Part shown: positions 17,402-25,112 of the stretch, piece by piece | Position numbering within the stretch: position 1 is the first letter of the stretch | Layout of the letters: the number at the start of each line of letters is the position of its first letter | Assembly: GCA_026984035.1 (NCBI GenBank) | Contig: JALSSW010000159.1 | Span: 1 to 39,258, forward strand | Origin: Planctomycetota bacterium | GTDB taxonomy: Bacteria > Planctomycetota > UBA1135 > GCA-002748355 | Length of the DNA: 39,258 nt | Direction of reading: 5' to 3' | The notes under the pieces: model-generated | What the model saw: the letters and a program-made list of their open reading frames with translations, nothing else | What the model was told of the DNA's origin: nothing | Databases searched by the model: none | Made by a program: the position numbers and the translations under genes

Positions 17402-18756
17402 AGGCTCGCCTTTCTGCGTCAGTCTTAGTGCTCAAAGATGATGAGGTCCTTCTGGGGCATCGCATTCCCGCGCTTCGGTTTTTCGGGGATTACTACGCGT
17501 TCCCAGGCGGAAAATTGGATTCTGAGGATGGGGAAGGTGAAGAAGGCCTCCTTCGCTGCGCCCGGCGGGAATTGGAAGAGGAGGTGGGACTCAAACTTGG
17601 AGCCTCAGCTGCAGGGCGCCTCCGCTCCTTGACAACTTTGACCACTCCGCCCTTTGCTCCCAAGCGCTATGAGACCCGGTTTTTTTTGTTGGAACTTCGG
17701 GAGGGAGAGGAAGTTCATTTAGCAAGTGGGGAGTTTGATGAGCTTCGATTCCTCAAGCCGAGAGAGGCTTTGCAGGCTTGGACTCGAGGAGAGATGCGGA
17801 TTGTTCCTCCCGTTCTTCTTTTCCTGCGTCTCCTTCTTAAGCATGGAGTGGATGGTTTGGAAGAAGCCGCGCGCGCCGAAGGAGAACGCCTTGCCGAGGG
17901 CAAACTCCATCCCGTTTATTTCAGTCCGGGTATTCTCTTGGCGGCCCTGTCCACGGAGACCGTTCCACCCGCGACCACTACCAATACCTTGCTTGTCGGC
18001 CATCGCAGGTTGTATCTCGTGGATCCTGGAACCGAGTCCCCTTCCGAGTGGGCTCGCCTGGACGCCCGATTGGATGAACTCTGTGCCGAAGGCGCAAGGC
18101 TGGAAGGCATTCTTCTCACCCACTCTCATCCCGATCATGTAGGAGGAGTCCATTACTTTGCCAAGGATCGATCTCTACCTGTCCTTGCGGCTCCTGAGAG
18201 TCTTGAACAACTTCCCTTGGATCTTCATGGAATTCCTAGTCGAGCACTCAAGCAAGGGGACGTCCTTGACCTGGGTGAAGCTCCCGACGGGAGTCCCCAT
18301 TGGAGATTAGTCGTCCATGAAACACCCGGGCACCATCGGGGGCACCTTGCCTTTTATGAAAGTCGCTATCGATCTCTGATTGCAGGGGACCTCTGCTCAA
18401 CTCTATCAACGATAGTAATTGATCCCCACGAAGGGCATCTCGCGACCTATCTCAAGAGCCTCAATCGGATGTTGGAGTTGGAGATTGAAACTCTCTATCC
18501 CGCCCATGGCCCTGCCCACCCCAGGGGGCGAGAGCTGCTTCTGTATTACATTGATCACCGAAGAGAGCGCGAAGAAAAGCTGCTCAAGGTTTTGAGGGAA
18601 GGAGCGCGGGAATTACCGGAAATTCTTGCGAAGACCTATGATGATGTGAGCGAGGAAGTGCTTCGTTACGCCCTTCGCTCCTTGGTTTCGGGGCTTGAAA
18701 AACTGAGGGAAGAAGGGAGGGTCGAAGTCCGGGAGGGGGAATGGATCTTAAAATAA
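17398..18756 (+). CDS. NUDIX hydrolase fused to LACTB2-like metallo-beta-lactamase
   Basis: A 452-residue two-domain protein. Residues about 5-150 are a NUDIX domain whose box ends RRELEEEVGL, with an enlarged loop after FPGG. Residues about 170-385 are a metallo-beta-lactamase domain with THSHPDHVGG (HxHxDH at 242-247), ETPGHHRGH, AGDL and PAHG. About 60 residues of winged-helix type follow (VLRYALRSLVSGLEKLREEGRV), an arrangement like LACTB2. NUDIX domains hydrolyse nucleoside diphosphates linked to another moiety, including coenzyme A; LACTB2-like enzymes are hydrolases or endoribonucleases. TTG 17398 was chosen: GGAGG lies 7 bases upstream and TTGA overlaps the dapE stop. A GTG at 17350 inside dapE is less likely. 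Its substrate is unknown. Confidence 0.88.
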   Translation: MKARLSASVLVLKDDEVLLGHRIPALRFFGDYYAFPGGKLDSEDGEGEEGLLRCARRELEEEVGLKLGASAAGRLRSLTTLTTPPFAPKRYETRFFLLELREGEEVHLASGEFDELRFLKPREALQAWTRGEMRIVPPVLLFLRLLLKHGVDGLEEAARAEGERLAEGKLHPVYFSPGILLAALSTETVPPATTTNTLLVGHRRLYLVDPGTESPSEWARLDARLDELCAEGARLEGILLTHSHPDHVGGVHYFAKDRSLPVLAAPESLEQLPLDLHGIPSRALKQGDVLDLGEAPDGSPHWRLVVHETPGHHRGHLAFYESRYRSLIAGDLCSTLSTIVIDPHEGHLATYLKSLNRMLELEIETLYPAHGPAHPRGRELLLYYIDHRREREEKLLKVLREGARELPEILAKTYDDVSEEVLRYALRSLVSGLEKLREEGRVEVREGEWILK

Positions 18757-18805
18757 AGATCCGAGATTTTCTTGCCCACCTACGGGAAGGAGTTTTCCCC
18801 TGGGT

Positions 18806-18834
18806 TTGAGGGATCGATCGATTTAAAATATACT
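18806..18834 (+). promoter_or_regulatory. Sigma-70-type promoter for the small secreted protein
   Basis: TTGAGG (18806-18811) and TATACT (18829-18834) are separated by exactly 17 bases, matching 4/6 and 5/6 of the sigma-70 consensus. The spacer contains GATCGATCGAT and an A/T-rich run. Transcription would start near 18841, leaving a leader of about 70 bases before ATG 18913. No activity data; call by pattern. Confidence 0.55.
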
Positions 18835-18912
18835 CAATTGATGTCCTGACGCATGTGGGATTGACCCACGATCATTTTTCTTACTCTTTTCTTATTTTTG
18901 GAGTCCACCTTC

Positions 18913-19347
18913 ATGAAAACTCTGCAATCCTTCGCACTGGCCTTCTTGGCCCTTGGGATCTTCTCCACCGCTTCTTCTGCCCAAAAGCTGAATCTCAGTG
19001 TTAAGAAGACCGGCAGGACAGCTACCTTGACAGTCAGCGGCGCTCTCCCGGGAGCTCCGGTTCTCCTGTTCCTGGGGCTTAAAAAAGGCAAAACCGTGCT
19101 CTACAAAGGAAGCTCCTCCATCGAGGCCTTGACCATCGGGCTCGCGACTCCCTTCGTTCCCCTTCCCCTCGGCAACGCTGACAAAAAGGGCAAGGTCAGC
19201 AAGAGTTATCCTGCTCTTCCAATCAAACTCCCGATCAAGATCTTGGGGCAGGCTCTTTCACCGACCCCCAAGATCAAGTTCGGGATTCCTCCCAAACTTC
19301 TTTTGGGTTGGCTTCTCAGTAAGATTGAGACCGTTTTTGGCTCGTAA
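18913..19347 (+). CDS. Small secreted protein of unknown function
   Basis: A 144-residue protein with a clear signal peptide (MKTLQSFALAFLALGIFSTASSAQ, probable cleavage after SSA). The mature part is rich in Lys, Gly and Pro and predicted mostly beta: SVKKTGRTATLTVSGALPGAPVLLFLG opens a strand-turn pattern, and PFVPLPLGNADKKGKVSKSY and LGQALSP follow. This layout of an exported repeat-like beta unit with DxxG-type and GQAL segments is one I associate with planctomycete surface proteins, but I know no function. GGAG about 10 bases before ATG 18913 is a fair ribosome-binding site, and a good promoter precedes it. It converges on the porin gene 39 bases away. Mature protein is strongly basic. 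Confidence 0.6.
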   Translation: MKTLQSFALAFLALGIFSTASSAQKLNLSVKKTGRTATLTVSGALPGAPVLLFLGLKKGKTVLYKGSSSIEALTIGLATPFVPLPLGNADKKGKVSKSYPALPIKLPIKILGQALSPTPKIKFGIPPKLLLGWLLSKIETVFGS

Positions 19348-19386
19348 CCCCTAGGATTGGAAAAGCAATGAATCGCAGGTTTCCTT

Positions 19387-20613
19387 TTAAAACCCGAAGG
19401 ACCACTGGGAGCTGAAAGTCCATTCTTCTGAGTCAGCCCCGGTGGCCGCGTTGACGTCGGTAAAGGAAACCTGCAATTTTAAGGCGTTCATCTCCGCGAA
19501 GTCATAGCGGACCCCAAGAGCAATGGTCCTACGATCATCTAAGGTCGCAAAGTAAACATCTTGGTTGCTGACATGAATCGCGTCGAACCTTAGATAGGGA
19601 GTCCAGTCGTCCTGTTGATAGGAGAGCTGGAAGTAATAGCCACTCGAGTCTGCTGAGGCACTGCCCCCTCCTCCATGGTGGATGAAGAAGGCTTCTCCAA
19701 GAAACACCCATTCATCCTTTTGGTACGTAGTTTGGAAGGAAAAGATACTTTCATTCAGTTTTCCATGGACGGTCCCTTTGGTTGCGTCGGTGTTGACAGG
19801 GATTCTATCGAGGTAGCCACCAACTCCCACTTCTAGACCTTCGATGGCCTTGGGCTTGGCAGTGAGGTGTAGGTTGATGGATTTTCCCAAGGTCCCATCT
19901 ACAACGATCTGGGGAGGATCGGGGACCGGGCCGCGCCCATTACCGATCTCCAAGTTGCCTGCGAATTCAAAGGATTCGGTTTCTTGGCGACCCTCGAAGA
20001 GAAGGCCGATAATGTGAATGGGGAGAAGCCCTCCGTCATCCTCAAACTTGAGGACATCAGGGCGCCCAATGCTGGTCGAAAGGAACTCGCCATGGTGATA
20101 GGCTCGGTTCCAGTATCCAAAGGAACTGTGAAAGCGTCCTGCTTGGATGTTGAAGTCATCGTTGATCTCATACTTGATGATGAGCCGCTCCACATCCAAG
20201 ACGTTTTCTCCCGCTGAGTTGGGTTCGAATACGGTCTCATTAAGAAAGGAGACCTTTTCATTCAGTTGGGAGCGGAGGAAGAGATCGAGTCCCCCGAGAG
20301 CAAAAGCGTCATTGTTGGTCGTCCCCCCACCTGTCATGGAAACATGTTGGTAATCAAACTGAACGTGTCCAAAACCACTGATGGTCAGTTTGGCTTCATC
20401 TTCATCGCCCTCATCCTCTTCGTCCTCCTCCCCATTTTGAAAGAGGATACGACTCGGAGACTCGAGAGAGTTAAGCTTGGTTTCCAATCTTCGAATCGAA
20501 CTCTCAAGCGCTTTGATTCGGGATCTTTGGAAGGTCGCTGGGGGGTGGGCCACCTGAGCCGAGAGGGAGGCCACGAGAAGGCAGAATGTCAAAAAAAATG
20601 TCTTTGGGTACAT
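19387..20613 (-). CDS. Outer-membrane porin-like beta barrel
   Basis: A 408-residue protein with signal peptide (MYPKTFFLTFCLLVASLSAQ), a short coiled coil (RSRIKALESSIRRLETKLNSLES), a strongly acidic stretch of Glu and Asp (about 61-73), then alternating hydrophobic beta strands to the end. It ends in the aromatic WSFGF, the usual outer-membrane insertion signal. The N-terminal coiled coil before a barrel is seen in trimeric porins and in phosphate-selective porin O/P-like proteins. The upstream gene (20663-21148) encodes a short phosphate-binding-like protein, so a joint role in anion or phosphate uptake is plausible but unproven. AGGAG lies about 10 bases before the ATG. Confidence 0.75.
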   Translation of the reverse strand: MYPKTFFLTFCLLVASLSAQVAHPPATFQRSRIKALESSIRRLETKLNSLESPSRILFQNGEEDEEDEGDEDEAKLTISGFGHVQFDYQHVSMTGGGTTNNDAFALGGLDLFLRSQLNEKVSFLNETVFEPNSAGENVLDVERLIIKYEINDDFNIQAGRFHSSFGYWNRAYHHGEFLSTSIGRPDVLKFEDDGGLLPIHIIGLLFEGRQETESFEFAGNLEIGNGRGPVPDPPQIVVDGTLGKSINLHLTAKPKAIEGLEVGVGGYLDRIPVNTDATKGTVHGKLNESIFSFQTTYQKDEWVFLGEAFFIHHGGGGSASADSSGYYFQLSYQQDDWTPYLRFDAIHVSNQDVYFATLDDRRTIALGVRYDFAEMNALKLQVSFTDVNAATGADSEEWTFSSQWSFGF

Positions 20614-20662
20614 GAGGGCATACTCCTGGAAACGAATTGAGTTTTCTTCTGGGCGTGCGAAA

Positions 20663-21148
20663 TTATTGAAGGGGATATCCCTTCATGCCGGGGGATTTCC
20701 CATCGATGGTGAGAATTTTGACCTTGATTCCCTTGGGAAGGGCCTTTTTCATCACCACCGCAATCCCTCCACTTTTTCTCATGACCATTTTGATGGATTT
20801 GATGGTCCCTGCGGTTTTAGGTTTGGATGGGATTTTGTTTGTATAAAGCATCTTGGCCCAGTACTTCTTTAAACTCTTGATGTTCATTTTGTAGATCCTC
20901 TTCAGGAGGACTCGCTGGGCCTTGGATCCTGTTTTGGGGAGGAGAAGGCGGACCTTGGCTTTATTGGACCAGCGCCTCGATTGAAGGCTTAGGATTTTTC
21001 TTAGCTCCGCCAGCTTCAAATCCTTTGTCGGGTTTTTGGGGTTGACGATCACGATCGCCACGTCTTTTGTTTTTTGGGAAACCCTGTGAGGGGATGGGTT
21101 TCCAAGGAGGGGCAATAAAAGGGCGAGAGAGAGAATAGGTACGTTCAT
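20663..21148 (-). CDS. Short periplasmic phosphate-binding-like (PstS-like) protein
   Basis: A 161-residue exported protein with a signal peptide (MNVPILSLALLLPLLGNPSP). The mature part VAIVIVNPKNPTKDLKLAELRKIL, then WSNKAKVRLLLPKTGSKAQRVLL and a final GGIAVVMKK, matches the small PBP-like domain related to PstS: the usual theme is a start on VVVN-NP, an LRKIF-G--W segment, and an S-x-x-R-x-x-F contact segment. Here it is very Lys-rich. It lacks the second lobe, so it is unlike a full ABC substrate-binding protein. AAGGAG sits 7 bases before ATG 21148. The porin follows 49 bases downstream on the same strand, so the two form a likely operon. Confidence 0.65.
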   Translation of the reverse strand: MNVPILSLALLLPLLGNPSPHRVSQKTKDVAIVIVNPKNPTKDLKLAELRKILSLQSRRWSNKAKVRLLLPKTGSKAQRVLLKRIYKMNIKSLKKYWAKMLYTNKIPSKPKTAGTIKSIKMVMRKSGGIAVVMKKALPKGIKVKILTIDGKSPGMKGYPLQ

Positions 21149-21190
21149 GAAGAAACTCCTTTTTCCTTGGTTTTTGAAGGGGAGTCAGGG

Positions 21191-21214
21191 GAAAAGGGCT
21201 CCGCTATGGGAGCT
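21191..21214 (-). terminator. Possible intrinsic terminator after lpxB
   Basis: Read on the minus strand, GCTCC (21213-21209) pairs with GGAGC (21202-21198) around a 6-base loop, followed by CCTTTTC. The stem is only 5 bp and the T run 4 long, so it is weak. It lies 115 bases downstream of the lpxB stop, before the PBP-like gene. Confidence 0.3.
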
Positions 21215-21328
21215 AAAAACCATAAAAAATACTCCCGGTGCATAAACGGCAGGGAAAGGAGGAACTTGAATCGAAAGAGGGAACTGCTGCAGGTTGCGAT
21301 AGATTAGCAGTAAGAAACTTTTCCACCC

Positions 21329-22675
21329 CTAAGAGGGGCCTATCCATTCCCGGACGAGGTGATCGGCCCCCGGGCCGGTGAGGGCTTGCCGACATTCCCC
21401 CAGTGCAGCTTTGATTTCCTTTCGAGGGGAACCCTGCTCCCAGAGAGTTAAGAGGGCCTCTGTGACCTTGCTCCAATCTTCCTCGCCCGCAAAGCAGAAC
21501 TCGGGGACGGCTTTTCGGCCAAGGACGAGATTGGTGGCTGCGATCCAGGGAACCGTGAGGAGGAGCTTGCCGAGCCATTCTTCCAGAGGGTTTCCCAGTT
21601 TGTAGACCACGACCAAAGCCGTCCCCTGGAGGGAGGTTTGCAAGCTCCCGGTCCCTGACTTTACGAGGGCAAGCCGGGCTCGGCCAAGCTCCTCCGATGG
21701 GTCGCCAAACACCAGGATGGGAGGGTGGGAGCATTGCCCAAGCATATTTCGAATGCTGACCTCCTGTTTTGTCCCGCTTTGGAGGATCTTGCAACCCGCT
21801 TCGGGGTGTTTGTTTCGGAAGGCCTCCCAGACGCGCAACATTCCCGGGAGGTTGCGTCGGATTTCTTTGCTGCGACTCCCCGGCAAGAGCAAAAGGTTGG
21901 GCTTTCGTTCTGTTTCGGGAAGGGGGGCCGTTAGGTTTTGAAGAAGAGGATGTCCTGCACAGGCAGTGGGGAGGCCCATACTCTCGAAGAGGGGAGGTTC
22001 GAAGGGAAGGATGGAAATGGCTCCGGCGACGGCTTTGCAGAAACGCCGCAATCTCCAGGGACCCCAGGCCCAATATTGAGGGCAGATGTAGTAGAGAACC
22101 GGAATCCCTCGCTTTTTACATTGTTCTGCAAGGAGGAGGTTGAGGCCGGGATTGTCAATGGGGATAAAGAGATCAGGGGGGCTGTCATCTAAAAGCTCGA
22201 GAAAGGTTCCCGTTACACGAAAGAAAAAAGGCAGGAGGGCGAGGACTCCTTTGATGCCCATGACCGCTTGATCCACAAGGTTCACATGTACCTTGATACC
22301 CAGCTTTGCGAGACCGGAACCGCCGAAGGCTTCGATATGGAGGTTCGGGTGGCTTTCGCGGAGGGTTTGGACCAGGCGGAGTGCATGGGCTTCACCGGAA
22401 GCTTCTCCGTAAGCGATCAAGATGCGCTTGGGAGGAGATTCCAAGCCTGCCCTCTTTCGGAAGCGTTCCTTGGGGTTGCTTGCTTCTCTGGAGGCTGGGC
22501 TGCCCTGGAGGAGTGCCGTCATTCGCTCGACGAGAGCCTTGCGTCGGAACGCAAAGGCCAAGAGGTGAAAGGGGAGAGCGAGGACTCGCAACCCCTCCCG
22601 AAGGGCGATCCTCCCTAAGCGAAATCTTGTGGATAGGCGCATGTTTTGAGGGTTCTCGAATACCTCGCTTTTCAT
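21329..22675 (-). CDS. lpxB: Lipid-A-disaccharide synthase
   Basis: A 448-residue glycosyltransferase of family GT19 that joins UDP-2,3-diacylglucosamine and lipid X into the lipid A disaccharide. Conserved parts are present: IAYGEASGEAHA (usual GETSGD), AVMGIKGVL, IDNPGLNLLL (usual IDAPDFN), YYICPQYWAWGPWR, LLLPGSRSKEI, and SGTGSLQTSLQGTALVVVYK. It has about 84 extra N-terminal residues, basic and partly hydrophobic, not found in the 382-residue E. coli enzyme; these may help membrane attachment. ATG 22675 overlaps the stop of the ABC permease (ATGA). lpxA, lpxD and lpxK are not near. Presence of lpxB supports an LPS-type outer membrane. Confidence 0.9.
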   Translation of the reverse strand: MKSEVFENPQNMRLSTRFRLGRIALREGLRVLALPFHLLAFAFRRKALVERMTALLQGSPASREASNPKERFRKRAGLESPPKRILIAYGEASGEAHALRLVQTLRESHPNLHIEAFGGSGLAKLGIKVHVNLVDQAVMGIKGVLALLPFFFRVTGTFLELLDDSPPDLFIPIDNPGLNLLLAEQCKKRGIPVLYYICPQYWAWGPWRLRRFCKAVAGAISILPFEPPLFESMGLPTACAGHPLLQNLTAPLPETERKPNLLLLPGSRSKEIRRNLPGMLRVWEAFRNKHPEAGCKILQSGTKQEVSIRNMLGQCSHPPILVFGDPSEELGRARLALVKSGTGSLQTSLQGTALVVVYKLGNPLEEWLGKLLLTVPWIAATNLVLGRKAVPEFCFAGEEDWSKVTEALLTLWEQGSPRKEIKAALGECRQALTGPGADHLVREWIGPS

Positions 22676-23484
22676 AGATCCATTTTTTTGAATCTATGGA
22701 GGGTAAACCAATAGAGCAGAAGGATGGCGAGAAGGAGCCATAGATCCCAGGTGAAAAAGATACTGAGCGCAGAACGATTTCCAGCAAGGATGGGCATGTA
22801 GACATCGAAATCGGAGAGCATGAACAGGCTTGTTTCCCGCAGCCCTTTGATGAAATAGATGCCGACCTCTGTGACGATCAGGCCTCCGACGAAGAAGGCC
22901 ACATGAACCTGGGCTCTAAAAAGTGTGGAGGCGGATATGGCGATCAGAAGAAAGAGGAGGACAAAGAGGCAGCCATGGAAGGAGGCGAGGAAGATCGGAC
23001 CCCATTCTAATTGGTAGGGGAAGCCCAACATTTTGGTGATGGGGATGATGGTTGCCGAACTCAAAAAGATGGGGATGGTGACGGCAAGCATCAGGCACCA
23101 AGTTTTGGACCAGAGGATGCTTGAGCGTTTGACCGGGCGGGAGAGAAGGAATTCGAGAGTCCTGTTTTCCCGTTCCCGGGCGATGGTCCCTGTCCCGAGA
23201 AGAACCGCTGCGGCGATCCCCACAATGTTGACGCTTCGGAAGAATTGTTCGGTGGCGATGTAGGCTCTGTAGGCGAAGTCGGGGGATTTGTTGGCCATGC
23301 CACGAACGATGCGCTTGAGAAAGTCACCTGGCATGAGATTGACGAAGACTCCGGTGTTTTTCTCGAGAGCTTCCCGAATCTGAGGCCAGTATTGGAGGGT
23401 GGCGATGAGGAGGACTTCGAGGAGGAGGAAGTAGACAAAGGTCATTCCCCGGATTTCGATCCAGGTTTTTTTGGAGATCTTCAT
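22672..23484 (-). CDS. ABC-2-type transporter permease
   Basis: A 270-residue integral membrane protein with about six hydrophobic segments (near 14-30, 88-100, 130-150, 165-190, 197-214 and 245-262). ARERENRTLEFLLSRPVKRSSILWSK is the ABC-2 permease signature loop: EREXXTLEXLLSXPV...R..I...K. The large loop between the first and second helices (about 32-85) is extracytoplasmic. It pairs with the ATPase encoded immediately upstream (stop and start overlap by 4 bases) to form an exporter. Substrate unknown; the downstream lpxB raises the possibility of a lipid or envelope precursor, but NatAB-like ion or drug export is equally consistent. Start ATG 23484 is fixed by the ATGA overlap. Confidence 0.88.
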   Translation of the reverse strand: MKISKKTWIEIRGMTFVYFLLLEVLLIATLQYWPQIREALEKNTGVFVNLMPGDFLKRIVRGMANKSPDFAYRAYIATEQFFRSVNIVGIAAAVLLGTGTIARERENRTLEFLLSRPVKRSSILWSKTWCLMLAVTIPIFLSSATIIPITKMLGFPYQLEWGPIFLASFHGCLFVLLFLLIAISASTLFRAQVHVAFFVGGLIVTEVGIYFIKGLRETSLFMLSDFDVYMPILAGNRSALSIFFTWDLWLLLAILLLYWFTLHRFKKMDL

Positions 23485-24395
23485 GGAGCCTGATCCTTGC
23501 CGTGATTCTTTAGGGCCTGGTAGAGCTCAAGAAGGGGGGGTTTTCCAAATTCCAAACGGATGGGATCTAGAGGAAGGAGAAGGGCTGCGAGTTCATTGGG
23601 GGGGAGGGTTGGGGGAGGATCCAGGACGAAGCCTTGCGGGTAGGCGTGGACGCTGACTCCTTGGGGGAGGGGAGGAAGGCTGCAACCTTCTCGAAGTTGC
23701 ACTCTTACTCGTTGTTCTAGGCGTTTTCGTGTGGGAGTGATCGCCTCTCCTCGAAGAAGCTTTCCGTGGATCAAGAAGGTGACATCCTCGGCGATGGTGT
23801 CAAGATCATCGAGGTGATGGGTGGCCAAGAAGAGAGTGCGCCCCTTTTCTCGGAGTCTGTGAAGGATGGAGTGGAGGATTTCTCGCAGGTTGGGGTCCAA
23901 TGCCTTGTCGGGTTCGTCAAGGATCAGGAGGGGGACCTCCGGGGAAAGAGCGATTCGGAGCGCGAGCTGCTGCTTCATGCCGGCGGAATAGGTTCGAACC
24001 TTTTGCTCCAGGGGGAGGGGAAAGGCTTGGGCACAGAGTTCCTCCACTTCAGGGTCCATCCGAGAATAAAAGGACAGCCCGAAATCCAGGACCTCCCGGC
24101 CTTTGAGGAAATCATAGAGGGTGTTCTCCCCTGGGAGGAAGCTGGCCGCCTTACGTATGCCGAGGGAGTTGCCTGGAATGTGGCCATCTCCCAGGCAAAC
24201 CCTTCCTTCATCGAGGTGGACCAAACCGAGGAGGCAGCGAAAGAGGGTGCTTTTGCCCGTTCCGTTAGGCCCTACCAAGCCCAGGCAGGCACCCTGTTCG
24301 ATCTCGAGGTCGAGGTCTCGAAGGACAGGAGTTCCATTGAAGGCTTTGGAAAGGCCCTCGGCCTGAAGGAGAGCTTTGTGGGAGGAGGGTTTCAT
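23481..24395 (-). CDS. ABC transporter ATP-binding protein
   Basis: A 304-residue ATPase of the drug/lipid exporter (NatA/CcmA-like) group. Walker A is GPNGTGKST (42-50), the signature is YSAGM (136-140; ABC signatures usually LSGGM), Walker B is LLILDEP (156-162), and the switch His follows in ATHH (191-194). The D-loop reads KALDP where SGLDP is usual. About 80 residues after the ATPase core form a C-terminal extension found in many members of the group. It drives the permease encoded by the next gene. Both ends overlap neighbours by 4 bases: ATG within the stop of the amidotransferase gene and TGA within the permease start. Confidence 0.92.
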   Translation of the reverse strand: MKPSSHKALLQAEGLSKAFNGTPVLRDLDLEIEQGACLGLVGPNGTGKSTLFRCLLGLVHLDEGRVCLGDGHIPGNSLGIRKAASFLPGENTLYDFLKGREVLDFGLSFYSRMDPEVEELCAQAFPLPLEQKVRTYSAGMKQQLALRIALSPEVPLLILDEPDKALDPNLREILHSILHRLREKGRTLFLATHHLDDLDTIAEDVTFLIHGKLLRGEAITPTRKRLEQRVRVQLREGCSLPPLPQGVSVHAYPQGFVLDPPPTLPPNELAALLLPLDPIRLEFGKPPLLELYQALKNHGKDQAP

Positions 24396-24970
24396 AAGAT
24401 CTCGAAGACCCGTCGGAGGAGTTCGATTCCCTGAGGGGTTCGAAAGGATTCGGGATGAAATTGGAAGCCGATGCGGGGGAGTTCTCGATGCCGGATCCCT
24501 TGAGGAATTTGAGTGCCGTCGGCGTCATAGTTCCAAGCCTCGACCTTCCAGCATGATGGAAGGGTTTCAGGGTCGGCGGCGATGGAATGATAACGACAGA
24601 CCTCGAAGGGTTGGGGGAATCCCCTAAAAAGCCCATCTCCCCTGTGGTGAATTAGGGATGTCCGCCCATGGAATACTTCTTTGCAGAGCCTGAGATGTCC
24701 CCCTGATTGCTCAATGAGTGCTTGGGCGCCGAGGCAGACACCAAGAAGGGGGAGGTCGGGGGGAGCCTCGGCGATGGCTTGGAGAAGGCAGCCCGCTTCG
24801 GCTGGCCTTCCGGGACCTGGAGAAAGAACCAAAGCCCTGGGGGCCGCGGAAAAAATTTCTTCCGGGTTCGTTCGGTCACTTCGTGTCGTCCGGGTCCTAA
24901 AGCCAAAGCCTCGGAAGGCTTGCTCCAGATTGAAGACGAAACTGTCTCGGTTGTCTAAAAGCCAAATCAT
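24392..24970 (-). CDS. Glutamine amidotransferase, PabA/TrpG-like
   Basis: A 192-residue class I glutamine amidotransferase that would supply ammonia to chorismate-derived aminodeoxychorismate or anthranilate synthesis. LLDNRDSFVFNL starts the protein, SPGPGRP (50-56) is the oxyanion motif, Cys79 in GVCLGAQ is the nucleophile, HGRTS is the specificity loop, and His172/Glu174 (FHPES) complete the triad. The usual GVCLGHQ His is Ala81 here. ATG 24970 was chosen because it begins the canonical start; a frame open to 25294 adds unrelated sequence. No synthase component I is in the window. Why it leads an ABC/lpxB operon is unclear. trkA starts 156 bases away in the opposite direction, so promoters probably share that gap. 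Confidence 0.85.
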   Translation of the reverse strand: MIWLLDNRDSFVFNLEQAFRGFGFRTRTTRSDRTNPEEIFSAAPRALVLSPGPGRPAEAGCLLQAIAEAPPDLPLLGVCLGAQALIEQSGGHLRLCKEVFHGRTSLIHHRGDGLFRGFPQPFEVCRYHSIAADPETLPSCWKVEAWNYDADGTQIPQGIRHRELPRIGFQFHPESFRTPQGIELLRRVFEIL

Positions 24971-25096
24971 GAAAGTTGGAGGGGAGAAGGCAGAAAAACA
25001 GGATCCCCAAGCCGAAAGGATGCCCTCAGAATTGTCAAGGGCAAGGAGTTCGCAGGGTCCACCCGGGCCAGAAGCTGTGAGGAGACGGCTGCAATC

Positions 25097-25102
25097 AGGA
25101 GG
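25097..25102 (+). promoter_or_regulatory. Strong Shine-Dalgarno belonging to the trkA leader frame
   Basis: AGGAGG lies 10 bases before the ATG at 25113 but 24 bases before the trkA ATG at 25127, too far to serve trkA directly. It therefore most likely initiates a short leader reading frame. Confidence 0.6.
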
Positions 25103-25112
25103 TTTCCGGCCT

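Noticed and set aside
21213..22073. Minus strand frame of 286 codons inside lpxB
   Set aside because: Same strand, other frame; Arg/Pro/Ser-rich translation without homology; lpxB motifs occupy the correct frame.
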